Source: Prorocentrum cordatum (Eukaryota; Sar; Dinophyceae; Prorocentrales; Prorocentraceae). From it: a stretch of 64,000 nt of DNA. Location: NCBI GenBank assembly GCA_963575745.1, contig CAUYUJ010003669.1:806289-870288 (forward strand), written 5' to 3'. Shown one piece after another: positions 18,831 through 31,393 of this stretch (position 1 is its first letter; every line of letters begins with the position of its first letter). Made by a program: the position numbers and the translations under genes. The notes beneath the pieces were generated by a model. It ran no database searches and was not told the origin of the DNA. It saw nothing but the letters and a program-made list of their open reading frames with translations.

Positions 18831-21800
18831 GACGGACGAACACAAGGGGGGGGGGAAACATGACGCCAATAGTACCCTTCCCGGGGGGAGCCTGTCCCAA
18901 ATTCGAGACGTGCGCATGTGATGAAACGGTGGGGTCCACGAACTGCCTAGATCCACCAGAGCTAAATGGAAGAGCAAGGCTTAAAGCAGGGCAGGCAGCA
19001 AACAGGAAAAGCGGCAAACGGACGACCCTCTTCGAACTCCTATATTGGGCGCTCGCTATTGCGCCCCCAGCGTGGCACGACCGAGACAATGAGGCCTTAT
19101 GGAAAGACAGCGCCGCTAAGCATGCTAAGCGCGGGCTCGACAAAATCGGTACGACAGGCGTCGACGGTTGTTGCTCAGAAAGGTCCGGAATGATGTATCC
19201 TCTGCGGGCTGACGTGTTTCGCTGGGATCGTCTGCGCATGCGGGTTGACGCTGCTGAGGGGAATCTCCATTACAAACGAAATGACCCGCAACCGTTCTCT
19301 GGGTGCTGACTGAAGTGGCCTCAGGCCGTCCGAATTCTCTGTAATGATGATTGTAGATATCTCAAAGAAGCCAAACAACGGAACATTGTGCAATTCATCT
19401 TGACGCCTCGGGAGCGTGGCTTGGGGTCCACAATTCCCACGTGTCCAAATATTGCCTGAAGGCGCTGTCCAACAAAACGCCGCTTGACGCATGCTCAGCT
19501 CATCACATATTCGGCATTGAGCGCGAACGCCCCGCACGCTCATGAAGACGGGAACGTGCATCTTCCCACCCCTCATCGCACTTCTTGTGTTCCCCCGTGG
19601 GGAAAAAGTGGGGATCAGGGGAAGCTGTGGGTGGACCAAGGCCTGGGCAGAAGAGAGGGGCTGGGTGGAATACTGACGAAAGATGCAATAGAAGTGGCAC
19701 GGCATGCTGCTGGAACCGCCCCTCCTACGCCAGAGAAGGCGCGAGGAGCGAGGCGGGTCGCGCGGCGAACCCCGAAGCCCAAGGGGCCCTTCGTCTGAGT
19801 CTGCTCGGCGTTGTTTCCGGTGCCCCAGTAGCAGTCGTAGAGGTGGGTAGCCATCTGGGGCGGAGGCGGCTTTTGCCTCTGCGTCCGCCACCTCCAATTC
19901 GCGTCCCTCCCTCTGCGGCCCTCTAAATTGCACACTAGACTGGCAAAAACGGGAAGCACCGCCCTTGCCCAGTCGGCTCGTAAGAATAATAAGACCACTA
20001 ATAATGATACAGATTAGTAACAGTAAGGAGAATAAGAAGAAGAAAGCAACAATAATAATCAGAAGACAAAAAGAGGGAAGAGGAGGACGACAAGGATGCG
20101 GGTGAGGAGGACAGCGTGCAGAGGGAGGGGGGAAAGCGAGGACCACGAGACGGACCAGGACCTGGCCATCCGTAGAATCGTCGTCGTCCACACCAGGAGT
20201 TTACTATCGTCGCCAAATTTGTCGACCAGTGCCGCTCGATTTGGCGACGGAGCGCGCCGACTCAACATTGAAATTGGGCCCGCCGCTAATCCACTCGCCT
20301 TGAACCTTGTTTGCGCTTCCTCGGCGGGATGGCGGGGAGGAGCTCGTCCCCCCTGGAAAAGAAAAGGAGGGCGGTCCCCCCTCTGTCTGCGATTGTCCGC
20401 GCCGTGCGGTCGCGTCTTCGCGTGGCCGCGGGCGGGCGCCCACGAGACATCGGCAGTGCTCTCGCCACCTCGGTCCACCGGGTCGGGCCAGGCCACGGAG
20501 TTTTTACGCTCGCAGCACCCCGCGGTATATATCAGATGCTCGATAGCGGGGGCCACATGCGAACCCTACCCCTGCCCCCCACGTTTTCTGAGGGGGGTGA
20601 AGACACCTGCACCTCTCGAGCACCTCTTGGGCTGGCGGTGGCACCTCGTGTGGCCCTGTACGGCCCGGTCGTGGTCACTTCCTTGCGGTCTCCGATCCCC
20701 CCCACGTCTCACGCCCCCACCGTTGCCGTCCGCACGACACGCTGCGCCCGCGCGTCTGCGGCAGTCTGCCGCCACTCCTTTGCTTGCAGAGGGGGGTCTG
20801 ACGACCGGGGGTCGGAGCCGGCGAAGGACGACCCGAAGCACCGGCACATGCAGAGAAACAGACTTGCCCGAGCAAAGGCTGCCCAGAGGAACGACTATGA
20901 AGAAACCGAATGGCAATTATTGCTTCAGACGCGCAGCTACCCACCGGTCGGAAGAAGTGGGTAGAAACATGAAGTAGGAAGGAGTTGGGAATAGATTGGG
21001 GTTCCGCCCGCCTCCTGAAGAGGAGGGAAGAGGGAAAACCACTCGACTCTTGAAGTAGGAAGGCGCTCAAAGTAGATTGGAATCTGGGAATCCAAAAATA
21101 CCTACTTTCAACGACCGATGGGTAAGTTTGAGACAAATGCATTGCCACATCCCCGCCTCAAGCCGGTGGCAGGACCGTGGGGGCATCACGGGTCCCACCC
21201 CCTCCCCCCCGACCTGGGGCAGGCCACGATGGAACCGCGGCGCTCGCGCCTGTTGCAGCGGAAGCTCGGGCCACAGCGAGAGAGATGAGTGCCTGCACTG
21301 GCTCATGAAGACGGGCATGTGACGGGAAGATCTACTGCAGCCTCAATGCTGAGTGGAATTGCTCTGGTACCCTCCTCCTGGCGCGTAGCCAAGAGCGCGG
21401 AAGTCCTCGAAGTCTCACTTCAGCACAGTCTCCAGACCTAGGCCCGCACCACTGGCAGGCATGCCTGGACCTCTCGAGGGGAGACACCTTGGACACCCCG
21501 AGGTAAACAACTGAGAATATTGTAGAGATGAAAAGACAGCAACAGTGAATACAAACGCTTCATGAGAAGGGTCGGATAGTCTACTCTAGTATCCTCCTCC
21601 TCCCCATTTCTTCTTTTTTCTTGCCTGCTTCCCCCACCGTGTCCCCTCATTCTTCTCCACATCCTCACTATCATCCACCACCGTGTCCGCGTCCGCGTCC
21701 TCGTCTTCGGTGTGCCCCTATCCACCTCCAGCTCCACCTCGTCCTCCGTTCATGGCGAGGTGGAGGAGGACAGCCAGTGGGAGAACGAACGAGGAAGTGG

Positions 21801-21884
21801 AAGAGCTAAGGGCAGGAACATGGTACTCGAGGCCGTTGGTGCTTTTCTCCTCCCGGGTTTCACTAGCACTTCCTTGATCCTCTC
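18831..21884. other. About 3 kb without a recognised gene
   Basis: Six-frame reading gives only short incoherent frames with no family motif. Near 19985-20070 there is an A-rich AATAATAAGAAG stretch, and 20240-20860 is GC-rich. No tRNA-like boxes or tandem array were seen. Confidence 0.4.
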
Positions 21885-21940
21885 CTTCCCCTCCACCTCC
21901 TCCTCCTCCTCCTCCTCCTCTTCCTCCTCCTCCTCAGATG
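21885..21940. repeat. (CTC)n microsatellite
   Basis: Short CTC tract on plus, ending in CCTCCTCAGATG. Confidence 0.9.
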
Positions 21941-22497
21941 TTTCCTCCTCCGCCCGCTCATCAAGGGGAGAGGAGCCGCTACTGTGCAGTAGCCACACTG
22001 GAAATGTTTGGAACCCCTGTGTGCAGAAACTGTGGCCAGAAGACTTCTTTTGGACCCCGCCTGGCCAGCTGGCATGCTACAGCTCCTGCTTTTCCGTGGG
22101 CGCGCTGAAAAGGGAGGCACTTGTTTCCCCTGACGAATGGCAGCAAACGAGCTCCACCTGGAACGCATCCTCGGCAATCAGGGGGTCCGAAATGGACAGA
22201 GAGACAAAGACGGATGAGCACGTTCACTGATCAACAGGGCCAGATTGGACAATCACGCTTGGTACGTTCGCTACGACTGCAACCCCAGGCCCCGAGAACT
22301 TTAGAAGTAGACTTAACCAGTATTCGGCACATGCGCGCTCCAGCTGCTGCAGGCAGCGCTCCAGCCCGAGAGGGAAGGCTCGAGCACGAAAACGATCAAG
22401 TACCTTGTAGCGGTTGCCCATGAGCTCAGACCTCCCACCGGGCCCCTCGCGATGCCATGAAACTGCACGGTTTCCCCCCCGGGCCGTAGGCGGCCCG
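21941..22497. other. Intergenic, no gene recognised
   Basis: No coherent domain in any frame and no repeats. Confidence 0.4.
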
Positions 22498-22590
22498 ACG
22501 AGGAGGAGGAGGAGGAGGAGGAGGAGGAGGAGGAGGAGCAGGAGGAGGAGGGGTAGGAGGAGGAGGAGGAGGACGATGAGGAGGAGGACA
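22498..22590. repeat. (GGA)n microsatellite
   Basis: GGA repeats on plus. Related flanking phrases recur on both sides (CTCGCGATGCCATGAAAC near 22447 and CTCGCGATGCCGTGAAAC near 22637), so the tract sits inside a short duplicated sequence about 190 bp apart. Confidence 0.85.
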
Positions 22591-24184
22591 AGTCGCCTAC
22601 GTAAACCCTTCGGAGAAACCCTCTACCACCGGGTCCCTCGCGATGCCGTGAAACCACCTCCGCTTAGCAGGGGCGACACGAGATCGTGGGGCGAGCGCTG
22701 GCCCCCCCTCCGATGGCAAGACGAGCACGTCCCTGGACGATCGCCGATCGACGAAGCGTAAGCGCTCAACTCAACGGCATGTCAACACGCACCCATTGCT
22801 ATTATCGGCCACGCACAGAGGAGGGTAGGGGGAAGGGGAAAGGCTGCTAAGAAGCACCTCTGCTTCTAAGAAACCCTCCTCCCTCCCTCCACCCCCTAGT
22901 GCGCACAACTAATATTAGGCGTCGATGAGAGCAGCGCGCAGGAAGCTGTCAACACAAAGGCCAAAATGTCTGCAATCGCTGCTTCAAAAGGCCTTTGGGC
23001 CGGCATGCTGCCGAAGAGTGGCGGGCGGCCCCTGCCCGCGCAGCTCCACGGCAGAGGACAGACGCAGCAGAGCCTGCCAGCCTCTCGTCGTGCAGCAGCG
23101 CCACCACTTCTTACAGGAGATCTTTTGTCTGTCGACGATGTGGCGAGTAGCAGTGTTGGCTGCCCTCCCGTTGTGGTTGGTGGGGCGGGACGCAAGTCAC
23201 ACTGCCGTCTTCATTCTGCTATTCTGCCTCTCCCGCCGCCACCCCCTGCGCCTCCCTTTCACCCTCCCCCTCCTCCTCCTCCTCCTCCTCCTCCTCCTCC
23301 TCCTCCTTCTCATCGTCCTCCCGTTCCCTTCCGCCCAAAACTCCTCCTCGTCCTTCCACTCGTCCTGATCATGCTTCTGCTGCTGCTGCTCGTGGTCAGT
23401 GTCTGCTTATCCTTCTCCTCCTCCCTCTCCAGCTCTGGCTGCTCTTGTTTTTCAGTGCGGAGATAAGCTGCACAACTGTGCGCTCGGATGTTGGGAAGAG
23501 GCGCGCGGCTTGGACAAACGACGCAATGAGAAACGGAACAAGTATAGAAGCCCGCAAGGGCGGCGTAGCGTAGAGTATGCAGGTATCAGGGCGGTGGAAA
23601 GGCGGGCGAGAGACTGCCCTTGCTGCTGCTGCTCCTCCTCCTCTTCCTCCTCCTCCTCAGTGCTGGCCTCGTGGCGATGGCAGCTCGCCTCGGGGAGAGG
23701 GTGGGCAGTCGGGGGCCACACGACCGGACCACCCTCTCTCCCCTCCCCCCCCGCCAAAACAGCGCTGTGCGTTTTCGATTCGCGCTTGTACCGAAGCGTT
23801 TAACAACGAAACCGGTCCGACTGATGGCCAATGGTGAACCAAGGGTGGGAACAACACGAAAACGAAGAGAAAACGAAAACCATCCACGAGATCACCGCAA
23901 CAACGCTTTGGTCGACCCCTGGTATCTGCCTCCTTCCATCAATCCCTTGGGCATTACTGGGGCAACCTGGTTCGGACCGCACCAATCACCAACAATTCAC
24001 GAGATCGAGGAGGGTTCCCCTTGTAGGACCCACCGCTCGTGCGATTACAAACCAAGTGGTTGTATGTTTCCTGGCGATTGGAACACTATGGATCACAAGT
24101 TTACTCATCATGCATGTTCGTCGTCTTCGATATTCTTCATATTCCCGTTCCTTCTTCTTCTTCTCCCAAGGTCTTTTTGTAACG
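22591..24184. other. Intergenic with small CTC tracts
   Basis: Contains CTC microsatellites near 23262-23320 and 23630-23660. Otherwise no recognised gene. Confidence 0.4.
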
Positions 24185-24800
24185 CCCTTACACAAGGAAT
24201 CCTTGTGTGGCGACATTACAAAAGGATTTCAAGTGTGGAGGATCTGCAATGGCACTCACAATTTAGATCCTTTTGTAGCAGTCTGTGCAAAGACGTGTGG
24301 GGGATCTGCAGTGGCGGCACCGTGGGCCCAGGAAAGCTAAAGAGGATAACAAGACAAAAACAAGAACAACTGTAAAAAACTTATGTATCACATGGGAAAT
24401 CAGGGAAAAGCTAGGAAAACCTGTGGCTGGCGCTATGTCTAGAGTGCGGATGCCCTAACAACTCAAATCCCTGTCTAGCGGCCTTTACAAAAAGAATCCC
24501 TTCGGTGGCGACCTTACGAAAGGATTTCAAGTGTGGGGGATCTGCAGTGGCCCCCCACAATTAAAATCCCTTTGTAGCAGACTGTGCAAAGGGATTACTT
24601 TTGTGGCGGCCCTACAAGAAGGTTTGAATTGTGCGGGATCTGCAGTGTCGGCACCGTGGGCCCAGGAAAGCTAAAGAGGAAGACAGGAGAACACACTAAC
24701 AACATGAAACAACCTGTGTTTGCACATGGGGAAACAGGAAAAAGCTAGTACACCCTGTGACAGTCGCTATGCTTAGGGTGCAGATGATCTGACAGATAAA
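24185..24800. repeat. ~300-bp tandem duplication
   Basis: Two diverged units, about 24215-24510 and 24511-24798. Both contain AAAGGATTTCAAGTGTGG, GGATCTGCA, a GTGCAAAG block, CACCGTGGGCCCAGGAAAGC and AAAGCTAG. Within each unit the GGATCTGCA phrase is repeated. Confidence 0.85.
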
Positions 24801-24801
24801 C

Positions 24802-24840
24802 TAGAACCAATGCGCGCGCTTCGCGCGCGCTCAAGTTCTA
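24802..24840. other. GC-alternating hairpin
   Basis: TAGAAC and GTTCTA flank GCGCGCG-CTT-CGCGCGC, forming a two-part stem separated by CCAAT and TCAA internal bulges. The alternating CG could also adopt Z-DNA. It lies just after the 300-bp duplication. Confidence 0.7.
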
Positions 24841-25164
24841 GCTAAACTTGATGGGCGAATCCATGGGGTATCATCCGTGTCGCTTCTTGCATCCAGGGAC
24901 TCTCTTGGAGGCCCTGCGCAAGCCTCGGAATCGCATAGAAGGGGAACTGCTGAAACGCAAAGATCATTCATTGGCGTTAAGTATTCAACGATTTGGGGCC
25001 ATCGGAGGCTTCCTGTGTTCTTTTCTGGAGCCTTCATTGTGGTCTGTTGTGCAAGAGTAGACAAGGGGGCGAACTAGGGGAACAAACGGAATGGGGGGAT
25101 TCCCTATGGTTTCCAAGTTGTAGTGCCTGGGCTGTGGATTCGACGTTTTCTGCATGCAGGCTAA
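24841..25164. other. Intergenic, no gene recognised
   Basis: Unique-looking spacer between the hairpin and the 77-bp array. Confidence 0.4.
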
Positions 25165-26430
25165 GGGCTGTCAGTGGAGCTCCCCATGGGGCCACGAAAC
25201 CCTGTGATGCGTGGGGGAGGCGCATGTGGACACCGCCATCTGGGCCTTAGGTGGAGCTCCCTATGGGGCCACGAAACGCCGTGCTGCGTGGGGGAGACGC
25301 ATGTGGACACCGCCGAGGCGGCCTTCGGTGTAGCTCCCCATGGGGCCACGAAGAGCTGTGCTGGGTGGGGGGGACGCATGCGGACACCGCCACTGGGGCC
25401 TTCAGTGGAGCCCCCCATGGTGCCACAAAATGCTGTGCTGTATGGGGGGACGCATGTGGACACCGCCACTGGGGCCTTCAATGGAGCTCCCCTTGGCGAA
25501 ACGCTGTGCTATGTGGGAGACGCATGTGGACACCGCATCTGGGGCCTCAGGTGGGGCTCCCTATGGGGACGCGAAACGCCGTGCTGCGTGGGGGAGACGC
25601 ATGTGGACACCGCCACTGGGGCCCTAGATGGAGCTCCCTATGGGGCCACGAAGCGCTATGCTGGGTGGGGGAGATGCATGTGGACACCGCCACTGGGGCC
25701 TTCAATGGCGCTCCCTACGGGGCCATTAAATGCTGTGCTGCGTGGGGGAGGCGCATGTGGACACCGCCGTCTGGGCCTTAATTGGAGCTCCCCATGGGAA
25801 CATGAAGCGCCGTGCTGCGTGGGGGGGGACGCATGTGGACACCGCCACTGTGGCCATAGGTGGAGCTCCCATGAGGCCACGAAGCGCTGTGGTGGGTGGG
25901 GGGGACGCATGCGGACACCGCCACTGGGGCCTTCAATGGAGCTCATCATTGGGCCACAAAACGCTTTGCTGTATGTATGGGGGAGACGCATGTGGACACC
26001 GCCACTGGGGCCTTTAGTGGAGCTCCCCATGCGGAAACGCTGTGCTATGCTGGGTGGGGGAGACGCATGTGGACACCTCCTTCTGGGCATTAGGTGGAGC
26101 TCCCCATGGGGCCACGAAGCGCTGCGCTGCGTGGGAGAGACTCATGTGGACACCGCCACTGGGGCCTCAGATGGAGCTCCCCATGGGGCCGCGAAGCGCT
26201 ATGCTGGGTGGGGGAGACGCACGTGGACACCGCCACTGGGGCCTTCAGTGGGGCTCCCTACGGGGACACGAAGCGCCGTGCTGCGTGGGGGAGACGCATG
26301 TGGACACCGCCGTCTGGGCCTTAGGTGGGGCTCCCGCAGGGGCCACGAAACGCCATGCTGCGCGAGGGAGACGCATGTGGACACCGCCGAGGCGGCCTTC
26401 GGTGTAGCTTCTCATGGGGCCACGAAATAC
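25165..26430. repeat. ~77-bp tandem array, 16 copies, open in all plus frames
   Basis: TGGACACC recurs about 16 times between 25225 and 26377, at a mean spacing near 77 bp. A unit contains GGAGCTCCCCATGGGGCCAC, a GCTGTGCTG-type block, GTGGGGGAGACGCATG and GGACACCGCCACTGGGGCC. Because 77 is not a multiple of 3, each frame cycles through three peptides. The 525-residue plus frame over this array is therefore a repeat product. Confidence 0.95.
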
Positions 26431-27048
26431 TGTGCTGGGCAGGGAGACGGCGACGAAGACATGCGGAGGGCAGAGGCAAGGAGGGGAGGAGGGAGGAGGG
26501 GGAGCAAGAAGGAAGGAAGGAAAGGAGGGAGGAAGGAACCCGGGGCGCTGTCACTTCCAAGCGACGGCGGGCCAGCGATCCTTCAGGTCAACGTCGGCTG
26601 CAGCTCCTCGGTCTCGTGCCTCCGTCGCCGCAGGGCGTGCGCGGCGGCCCCCGGCAGGCCGACCTCGCCCTCGGGTTGGGGGCCTGGACATCGCCGGGGT
26701 GCCCGCGCAGTGCACCGTGCAGGCTGTTCGCGAAATGTCAGGGGGGCGTAAGACCTGGGTACAGGGGACTCGGAAATCCCCGACGAGGTCGTCAAAAAAA
26801 TGACGAGGCCGAGCCTGCGTTTTGACGAGGCCTCCCGCTGCAGACATCCCACGAAACTCCTCCTCGTCAAAATCCGAGGCGCGGTCGTCAAAAAACGATG
26901 GCGAACCCGAGTCCTGGCAAACCCGGGTCTTACGCTCCCCCGAAAGCGAGGCATCTCGCGGAGGGGCAGTTGCGAGGCAACGGCCAATGCCGACAAGTGA
27001 GCCCAGGCTGGAGCTGGCCCCCGCCGCGAGGACGGCGCCGTCGCCAAG
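26431..27048. other. GC-rich spacer with GGA tract
   Basis: A GGAGG-rich stretch near 26470-26540, then GC-rich unique sequence. Several frames are open but no family is recognised. Confidence 0.4.
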
Positions 27049-27894
27049 GTGCGCCGCGGCTGCGCCGAGGTGATCTTCCAGCTCGTCGGGTGGATCGCGC
27101 GGGCCTCCACCGGTCTTCAGGGCCTCGCGGCCAAGGCCGCCCAGAGGATCTTAGAGGTCGAGGGGCGCCGCGACGCGCTCTCGGAGCCCAGGGCAGAGCT
27201 GGCCCACCTCGACGAGCCGGCGGCCCAGCAGCAGAAGCTGGACGGCATCGGATCGGCGACGGCTGCCCGTGGAGTCAGCGTTGGCGCTGCGGTCCTCGTC
27301 GTCATGGGCCGCGCTGGCCTGCGGGCGCTGCGGGCAGGGCGCTGGCCAGGAGAAGCTTATCGCCCGTGTGTCGCGCGGAGCCTGCGCGCGGCTCGGCGAC
27401 GGCCGCGCCGCCGGGCCGCGCTTGGGGGCGGCCTGCCCAGGGTGCGGAGGCTCCGACAAGAGTGGCGGGCTCAACAGGGCCTATTGAGCGGGGGCTGCGC
27501 CGAGGGGGCCGAGAGAAGAAACCAGGGGAGCGGCGGCTTGCCATCGAGCCCGCCCCAGTGGAGGGCAAGCTCCGCTATGTCGAAAGCCGTGCTGCTGTTC
27601 GCGGTGGGCCACCTGCCTTTCCGGGAGGGGAATGCCCCCCTTGCTGCCTCCGTTGGCGGCGGGGGCGTGGGCCGCGATCCCGTTGCCCGCGATGACGCGG
27701 CTCTAGAGCGTTCGGAAGCGCCGCCCGTGGCGCCCGAGGCCCGCGGCCGCGTGGCCATACTCGCCGCTTTCGGCTTGGGCGAGGACGGCCCGGCGAGCTG
27801 CGCCGACGCGGCGGCGACCCGCGGCGGGGAGGGGCAGGTCCGCCGCCGCCTGGGGCGCAGAGGAGACCTCGGCGACGTACACAGCGGCAGCTGA
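27049..27894 (+). CDS. Hypothetical GC-rich ORF, 281 residues
   Basis: The frame begins MRRGCAEVIFQLVGWIARAS and continues with an Ala/Arg/Glu-rich helical stretch to about residue 75, then low-complexity Arg/Gly/Pro/Ala sequence. Only the first 80 residues have protein-like composition. Competing frames are open on both strands because of high GC. No family is recognised, and it could be a fragment of an unannotated exon or no gene at all. Confidence 0.2.
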   Translation: MRRGCAEVIFQLVGWIARASTGLQGLAAKAAQRILEVEGRRDALSEPRAELAHLDEPAAQQQKLDGIGSATAARGVSVGAAVLVVMGRAGLRALRAGRWPGEAYRPCVARSLRAARRRPRRRAALGGGLPRVRRLRQEWRAQQGLLSGGCAEGAERRNQGSGGLPSSPPQWRASSAMSKAVLLFAVGHLPFREGNAPLAASVGGGGVGRDPVARDDAALERSEAPPVAPEARGRVAILAAFGLGEDGPASCADAAATRGGEGQVRRRLGRRGDLGDVHSGS

Positions 27895-28149
27895 GGTCGC
27901 CAGCAAGACCGCTCGAGCGGGGCCCGCATGATCGGGGCCCGCCCTTCTGGCGCCTTCTCCATTGCATCGGGGCGCGCCTATCAGTTTCGAGGGTGGACGT
28001 CGGCCCTAGCTGGCTGTCGCCGGCAAGCTGGAGCCGCGCCTCGCTCGTTCGCAGCAGCGTTTCGGAAGTGGGTGTTCGGAGCTCACCCCTGCTTGGCTGG
28101 ATGGACTTACGCGCTCTCTCCCTCTGTTTGCTCCTAGGGCCCCACTTTC

Positions 28150-28965
28150 CATTCCAGCGCGGCAGACCACGGCAGCACGGTAGACCACAGCAGCACGGTA
28201 GACCAGCACGGCAAACCACAGGAACACGGCAGACCACAGACCGCTGGAACACGGCAGACCAGCACGGCAGACAGCGACACGTCAGACCAGCACGGCAGAT
28301 CACAGCAGCACGGCAGACAAGCATGACTGACCACAGACACATGGCAGGCCAGCTCGGCAGACCACAGCAGCCTGGCAAACCAGCATGGCATACCACAAGA
28401 ACACGGGGCATACCGCTGCACGGCAGACCGTAGCAGCCAGGCATACCGGAACGCCAGACCACAGCGCACGACAGGCCAACACGGCAGACCACAGGAGCAC
28501 GGCAGGCGCACGGCACACCATAGCAGCACGGCACACCATAAGAGCAAGGGGAAACCAAAGGAGCTTGGCAGACCAGCACGGATGACATGATCAGCACGAC
28601 AGACCACAGGGGCACGGCGGACCAGAACGGCTGACCACATAAGCATAGTTTTTTAGCACGGCGGACCACAGGAACATGGCATTTTAGTTCGGTTGACCAT
28701 AGCAGCCTGCAGCACGCATGTGCACGGCAGACCAGCACGGCAGACCACAGCCGCACGGCAGAACAGCACGGCAAAGCACAGCAGCACGGTAGAACAACAC
28801 GACAAACCGCATCAGCACGGCAGACTAGCACGGAACACGGCAGACCAGCACGACAATCCACAAAGCATGGCAAACCAGCACGGCAGACCATAGCAGCACG
28901 ACATGCTACACGAGCACGGCATAGGAGCACGGGAGACCACGACAGCATGGCAGACCAATGCAATG
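28150..28965. repeat. Short tandem array (~18-20 bp, CACGGCAGACCACAGCAG type)
   Basis: Dozens of degenerate copies of GCACGGCAGACCACAGCA and GCACGGCAGACCA. On minus this produces a Cys/Leu/Pro-rich frame (PCCCGLPCW type) inside a 497-residue ORF, which is a repeat artefact. Confidence 0.9.
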
Positions 28966-29169
28966 AACCAACAGTAGGTATGTACATAAATGCTGTAGGT
29001 TCATTGTGTTGGCCGTTTGTGTTGGGTTTTCGAGTTTGCGTCGGGATTCTCAATATGTTCTTTGACAAGTTTCTTGGACAACAGTGACGCTTCCCGTTCT
29101 TGTCTGGCCAAGCTCCAGAAAAGTGGCCGTTTCGCCCGAGCCATCCTCACACAAATGGTTTTGGACAGG
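28966..29169. other. Spacer, no gene
   Basis: No feature recognised. Confidence 0.4.
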
Positions 29170-29940
29170 GCTCCAGATCCACATCGTTGTGGGGTCGCTC
29201 TTAGAGGGGAGCACCGTGGCCCAAAAGAGACCCAAAAGGCTCCCCCAAAGGACCCAATGCGGGTCCCAAGAGGCTCCCAGGAGAGCCTTGGGAGGCCTGG
29301 GCTCAAGACACCTCAGGATGGCGCCGAGACGGCTTGAGAGAGAGCCTACAGAACTTCAGGACACGCCCAGACAGCCCAAGAAAAAAAAACAGTAGCCGCT
29401 AGGCCCCAAGAGGACCCCGACACCTCTGCAAAATGCCCCCAGGCTGCCCCAAGCTGGCCCCAGATGGCCTCAACAGCCCCAAGGGTAGCCCCAACAAATC
29501 ACGATGACCCCCTGCGTCTTTGACGTCATTTCTCTCTGGGTCCTTTCCGTTTTCCTTCGTCGTCATCCTGCTTCTTCTTCTCCTCCTCCTGCTCCTCCTG
29601 CTCTTCTCCCCCTCCGCGTTTTCCTCCTCATTGGTCGACCTCTGTCGGAGCTCACGCAGCTGGATGTACAGAAATCCTTTTCCTCTTCATCCCCCGCTTC
29701 GTTCCTCATCGTACCCCTCCTCCTCCATATGTTCCTCCTCGTCCTCCCGTTTGTCTTCTTACTAGTTGTCCTCCTGCTCCCATCGCCACCCTCGCCGTCA
29801 TTCACGCTATCATTCTCGTCATCCACCGCCTTGTCGCAGCCATCATTCATACGAGCCAACGGCGAAATTGGTGCTTCCCAGTCTTGTCCGACCAGGTTTT
29901 CCCAGAAGGCGCGCTTGAAGACAGACATCACTAGTGACTA
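29170..29940. other. CCAAGAGG-type repeats, then a CTC-rich spacer
   Basis: 29200-29490 carries CCCCAAGAGG-like short repeats. 29560-29610 is a CTC/CTTCTT tract. 29630-29940 is unique without a recognised gene. Confidence 0.5.
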
Positions 29941-31393
29941 CCTACCAGACCATCCCAACCCAACCCGAAGGCCCGAATTTCGGGTTGGGGGGGTATGGGT
30001 TCCATGTATGTGTGTTCTCGATGTTTCCAGACCTCCCCACACTAGAATTCGAGGGTAAATCCGCCGACCCCTTGGGGATCATCGGCGTGTGAGATGTTCC
30101 CCCCTCCCCAAACCCCTCCCCCGGGAGCCCGGTCCGGTCGATTTGGAGGGGGGGGGGGTCCGGGACGAGCGGGGGGGGTCCGGGACGAGCGGGGGGAGTC
30201 CGGGACGAGCGCAGCACGGCCGGGACGAGCGGTTCACGGGGCTTTTCCGGGCCCAAGAGGGCCTCAAGACGGGCCAAGAAGCCCCCAAGAGGCCTCCAAG
30301 ACGGCCCACGAAGGCCCCGAGACGCCAAACGACCGCTCCAAGACGCCCAAGATGGCCCCAAGACGGGCCAAGAGGTCTCCAAGACGGCCCCCGAGGTCCC
30401 AAACAAGCCTCCCAAGAGGGCCCCAAGAGTCTAAAATTGTTGATTTTCCATAGTGTTTTTCGATGTTTTTTGCTTTTCCGCCTTTTCGGCTTCCCGACGC
30501 TCCAAGACGGCCAAAGAGGCCCCAAAGACAGCCCCAAGATGGCCCAAGAGGCCCCCAAGACGGCCTCCAGACGGCCCAAGACGGCCCCAACACGGCCCAA
30601 GAGGTCCCCAAGACGGCCCAAGAGGGCTCCAAGACGGCACCAAGAGGGGCCCAAGAGGGCGACCAAACATGTTGAAACTCTAGCTTTCTGCCCCCAGGAG
30701 CCCCAGGGGGCCCCAAGAGTGCCCCAAGAGGCCCCCAGAGGCCCTCACGAGGCCGCCCAGACGCCCCAAGGAACCCCCAAGAAGCACCCCAGAGGCTCCG
30801 AAACGGCCCCCAAGTGGCTCCAAAACTCGCTTCCAGAGGCCCCCGAGAAGCGATCCGCGAGATCCCGATACACATACAAGAAGCCTCTCACCCATAACCC
30901 ATAACCCAGAGCCGTTTCTCCGTGTCCCCCTTCTCCTCCTCCTCCTTTTCCTCCACCTGGGCCCCCAAATGGTTCCAAACTGCCTGCCGTAGGCCCCATG
31001 CCGGCACACCCTTTGCACGCGCCGTGGCCTCGCACATGGCCAAGTTGACCCATCATGACTCCTGGGCAGTCCCCCAAAAAAACTCCCGACCGCTACCGAA
31101 ACGGCTCGAAGACATTCCCGAGCCCAACCTGGCTCCATTATGCCTCTCAGATGGCCCCAGATGAGACCACGACCGCCCGCGGTGTCGCCGTCCGCTCGGA
31201 CCCCCCCGCGGAACTGCCCGAGACCCTCTGGCGGTGGCGGCGAACAGACACCAAACAAATATCACTCGCCTGTTCACCCCTTCGCAGCTTCTACTACCCC
31301 CAGATTGGTATAAACAAGGGGTCGGCGGTGTGGCGTAAGCCTAAGAATCTGAGCCTTCGGGTTGGGTTGGGGTGGTTTGGTGGGTGGTGAACT
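29941..31393. repeat. Candidate terminal-inverted-repeat element (AACCCGAAGGC family)
   Basis: The left end reads ACCAGACCATCCCAACCCAA then CCCGAAGGC. The right end (about 31350-31390) reads GCCTTCGGGTTGGGTTGG then GGTGGTTTGGT, an inverted copy of about 30 bp. The interior is mostly CCAAGAGG repeats with no transposase, so it would be non-autonomous. A shorter relative lies at 53674-53850. A clear target duplication was not found. Confidence 0.5.
30230..30880. repeat. CCAAGAGGCCCCCAAGACGGCC-type short repeat block
   Basis: Degenerate 10-12 bp modules (CCAAGACGG, CCAAGAGG) on plus. They are interrupted near 30430-30500 by an A/T-richer core with CTTTTCGGCTTCCCGACGCT, which recurs in other blocks of the family. 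Confidence 0.9.

Noticed and set aside
25174-26751. 525-residue plus-strand ORF
   Set aside because: Almost entirely the 77-bp tandem array read through rotating frames, with no non-repetitive coding part.
25165-28965. CRISPR-like arrays
   Set aside because: The tandem units are contiguous without unique spacers of constant length, and the context is a nuclear eukaryotic genome.
27575-29068. 497-residue Cys-rich minus-strand ORF resembling a metal-binding or extracellular protein
   Set aside because: The Cys/Leu/Pro pattern comes from the CACGGCAGACCA repeat, and the rest is GC-rich open sequence.
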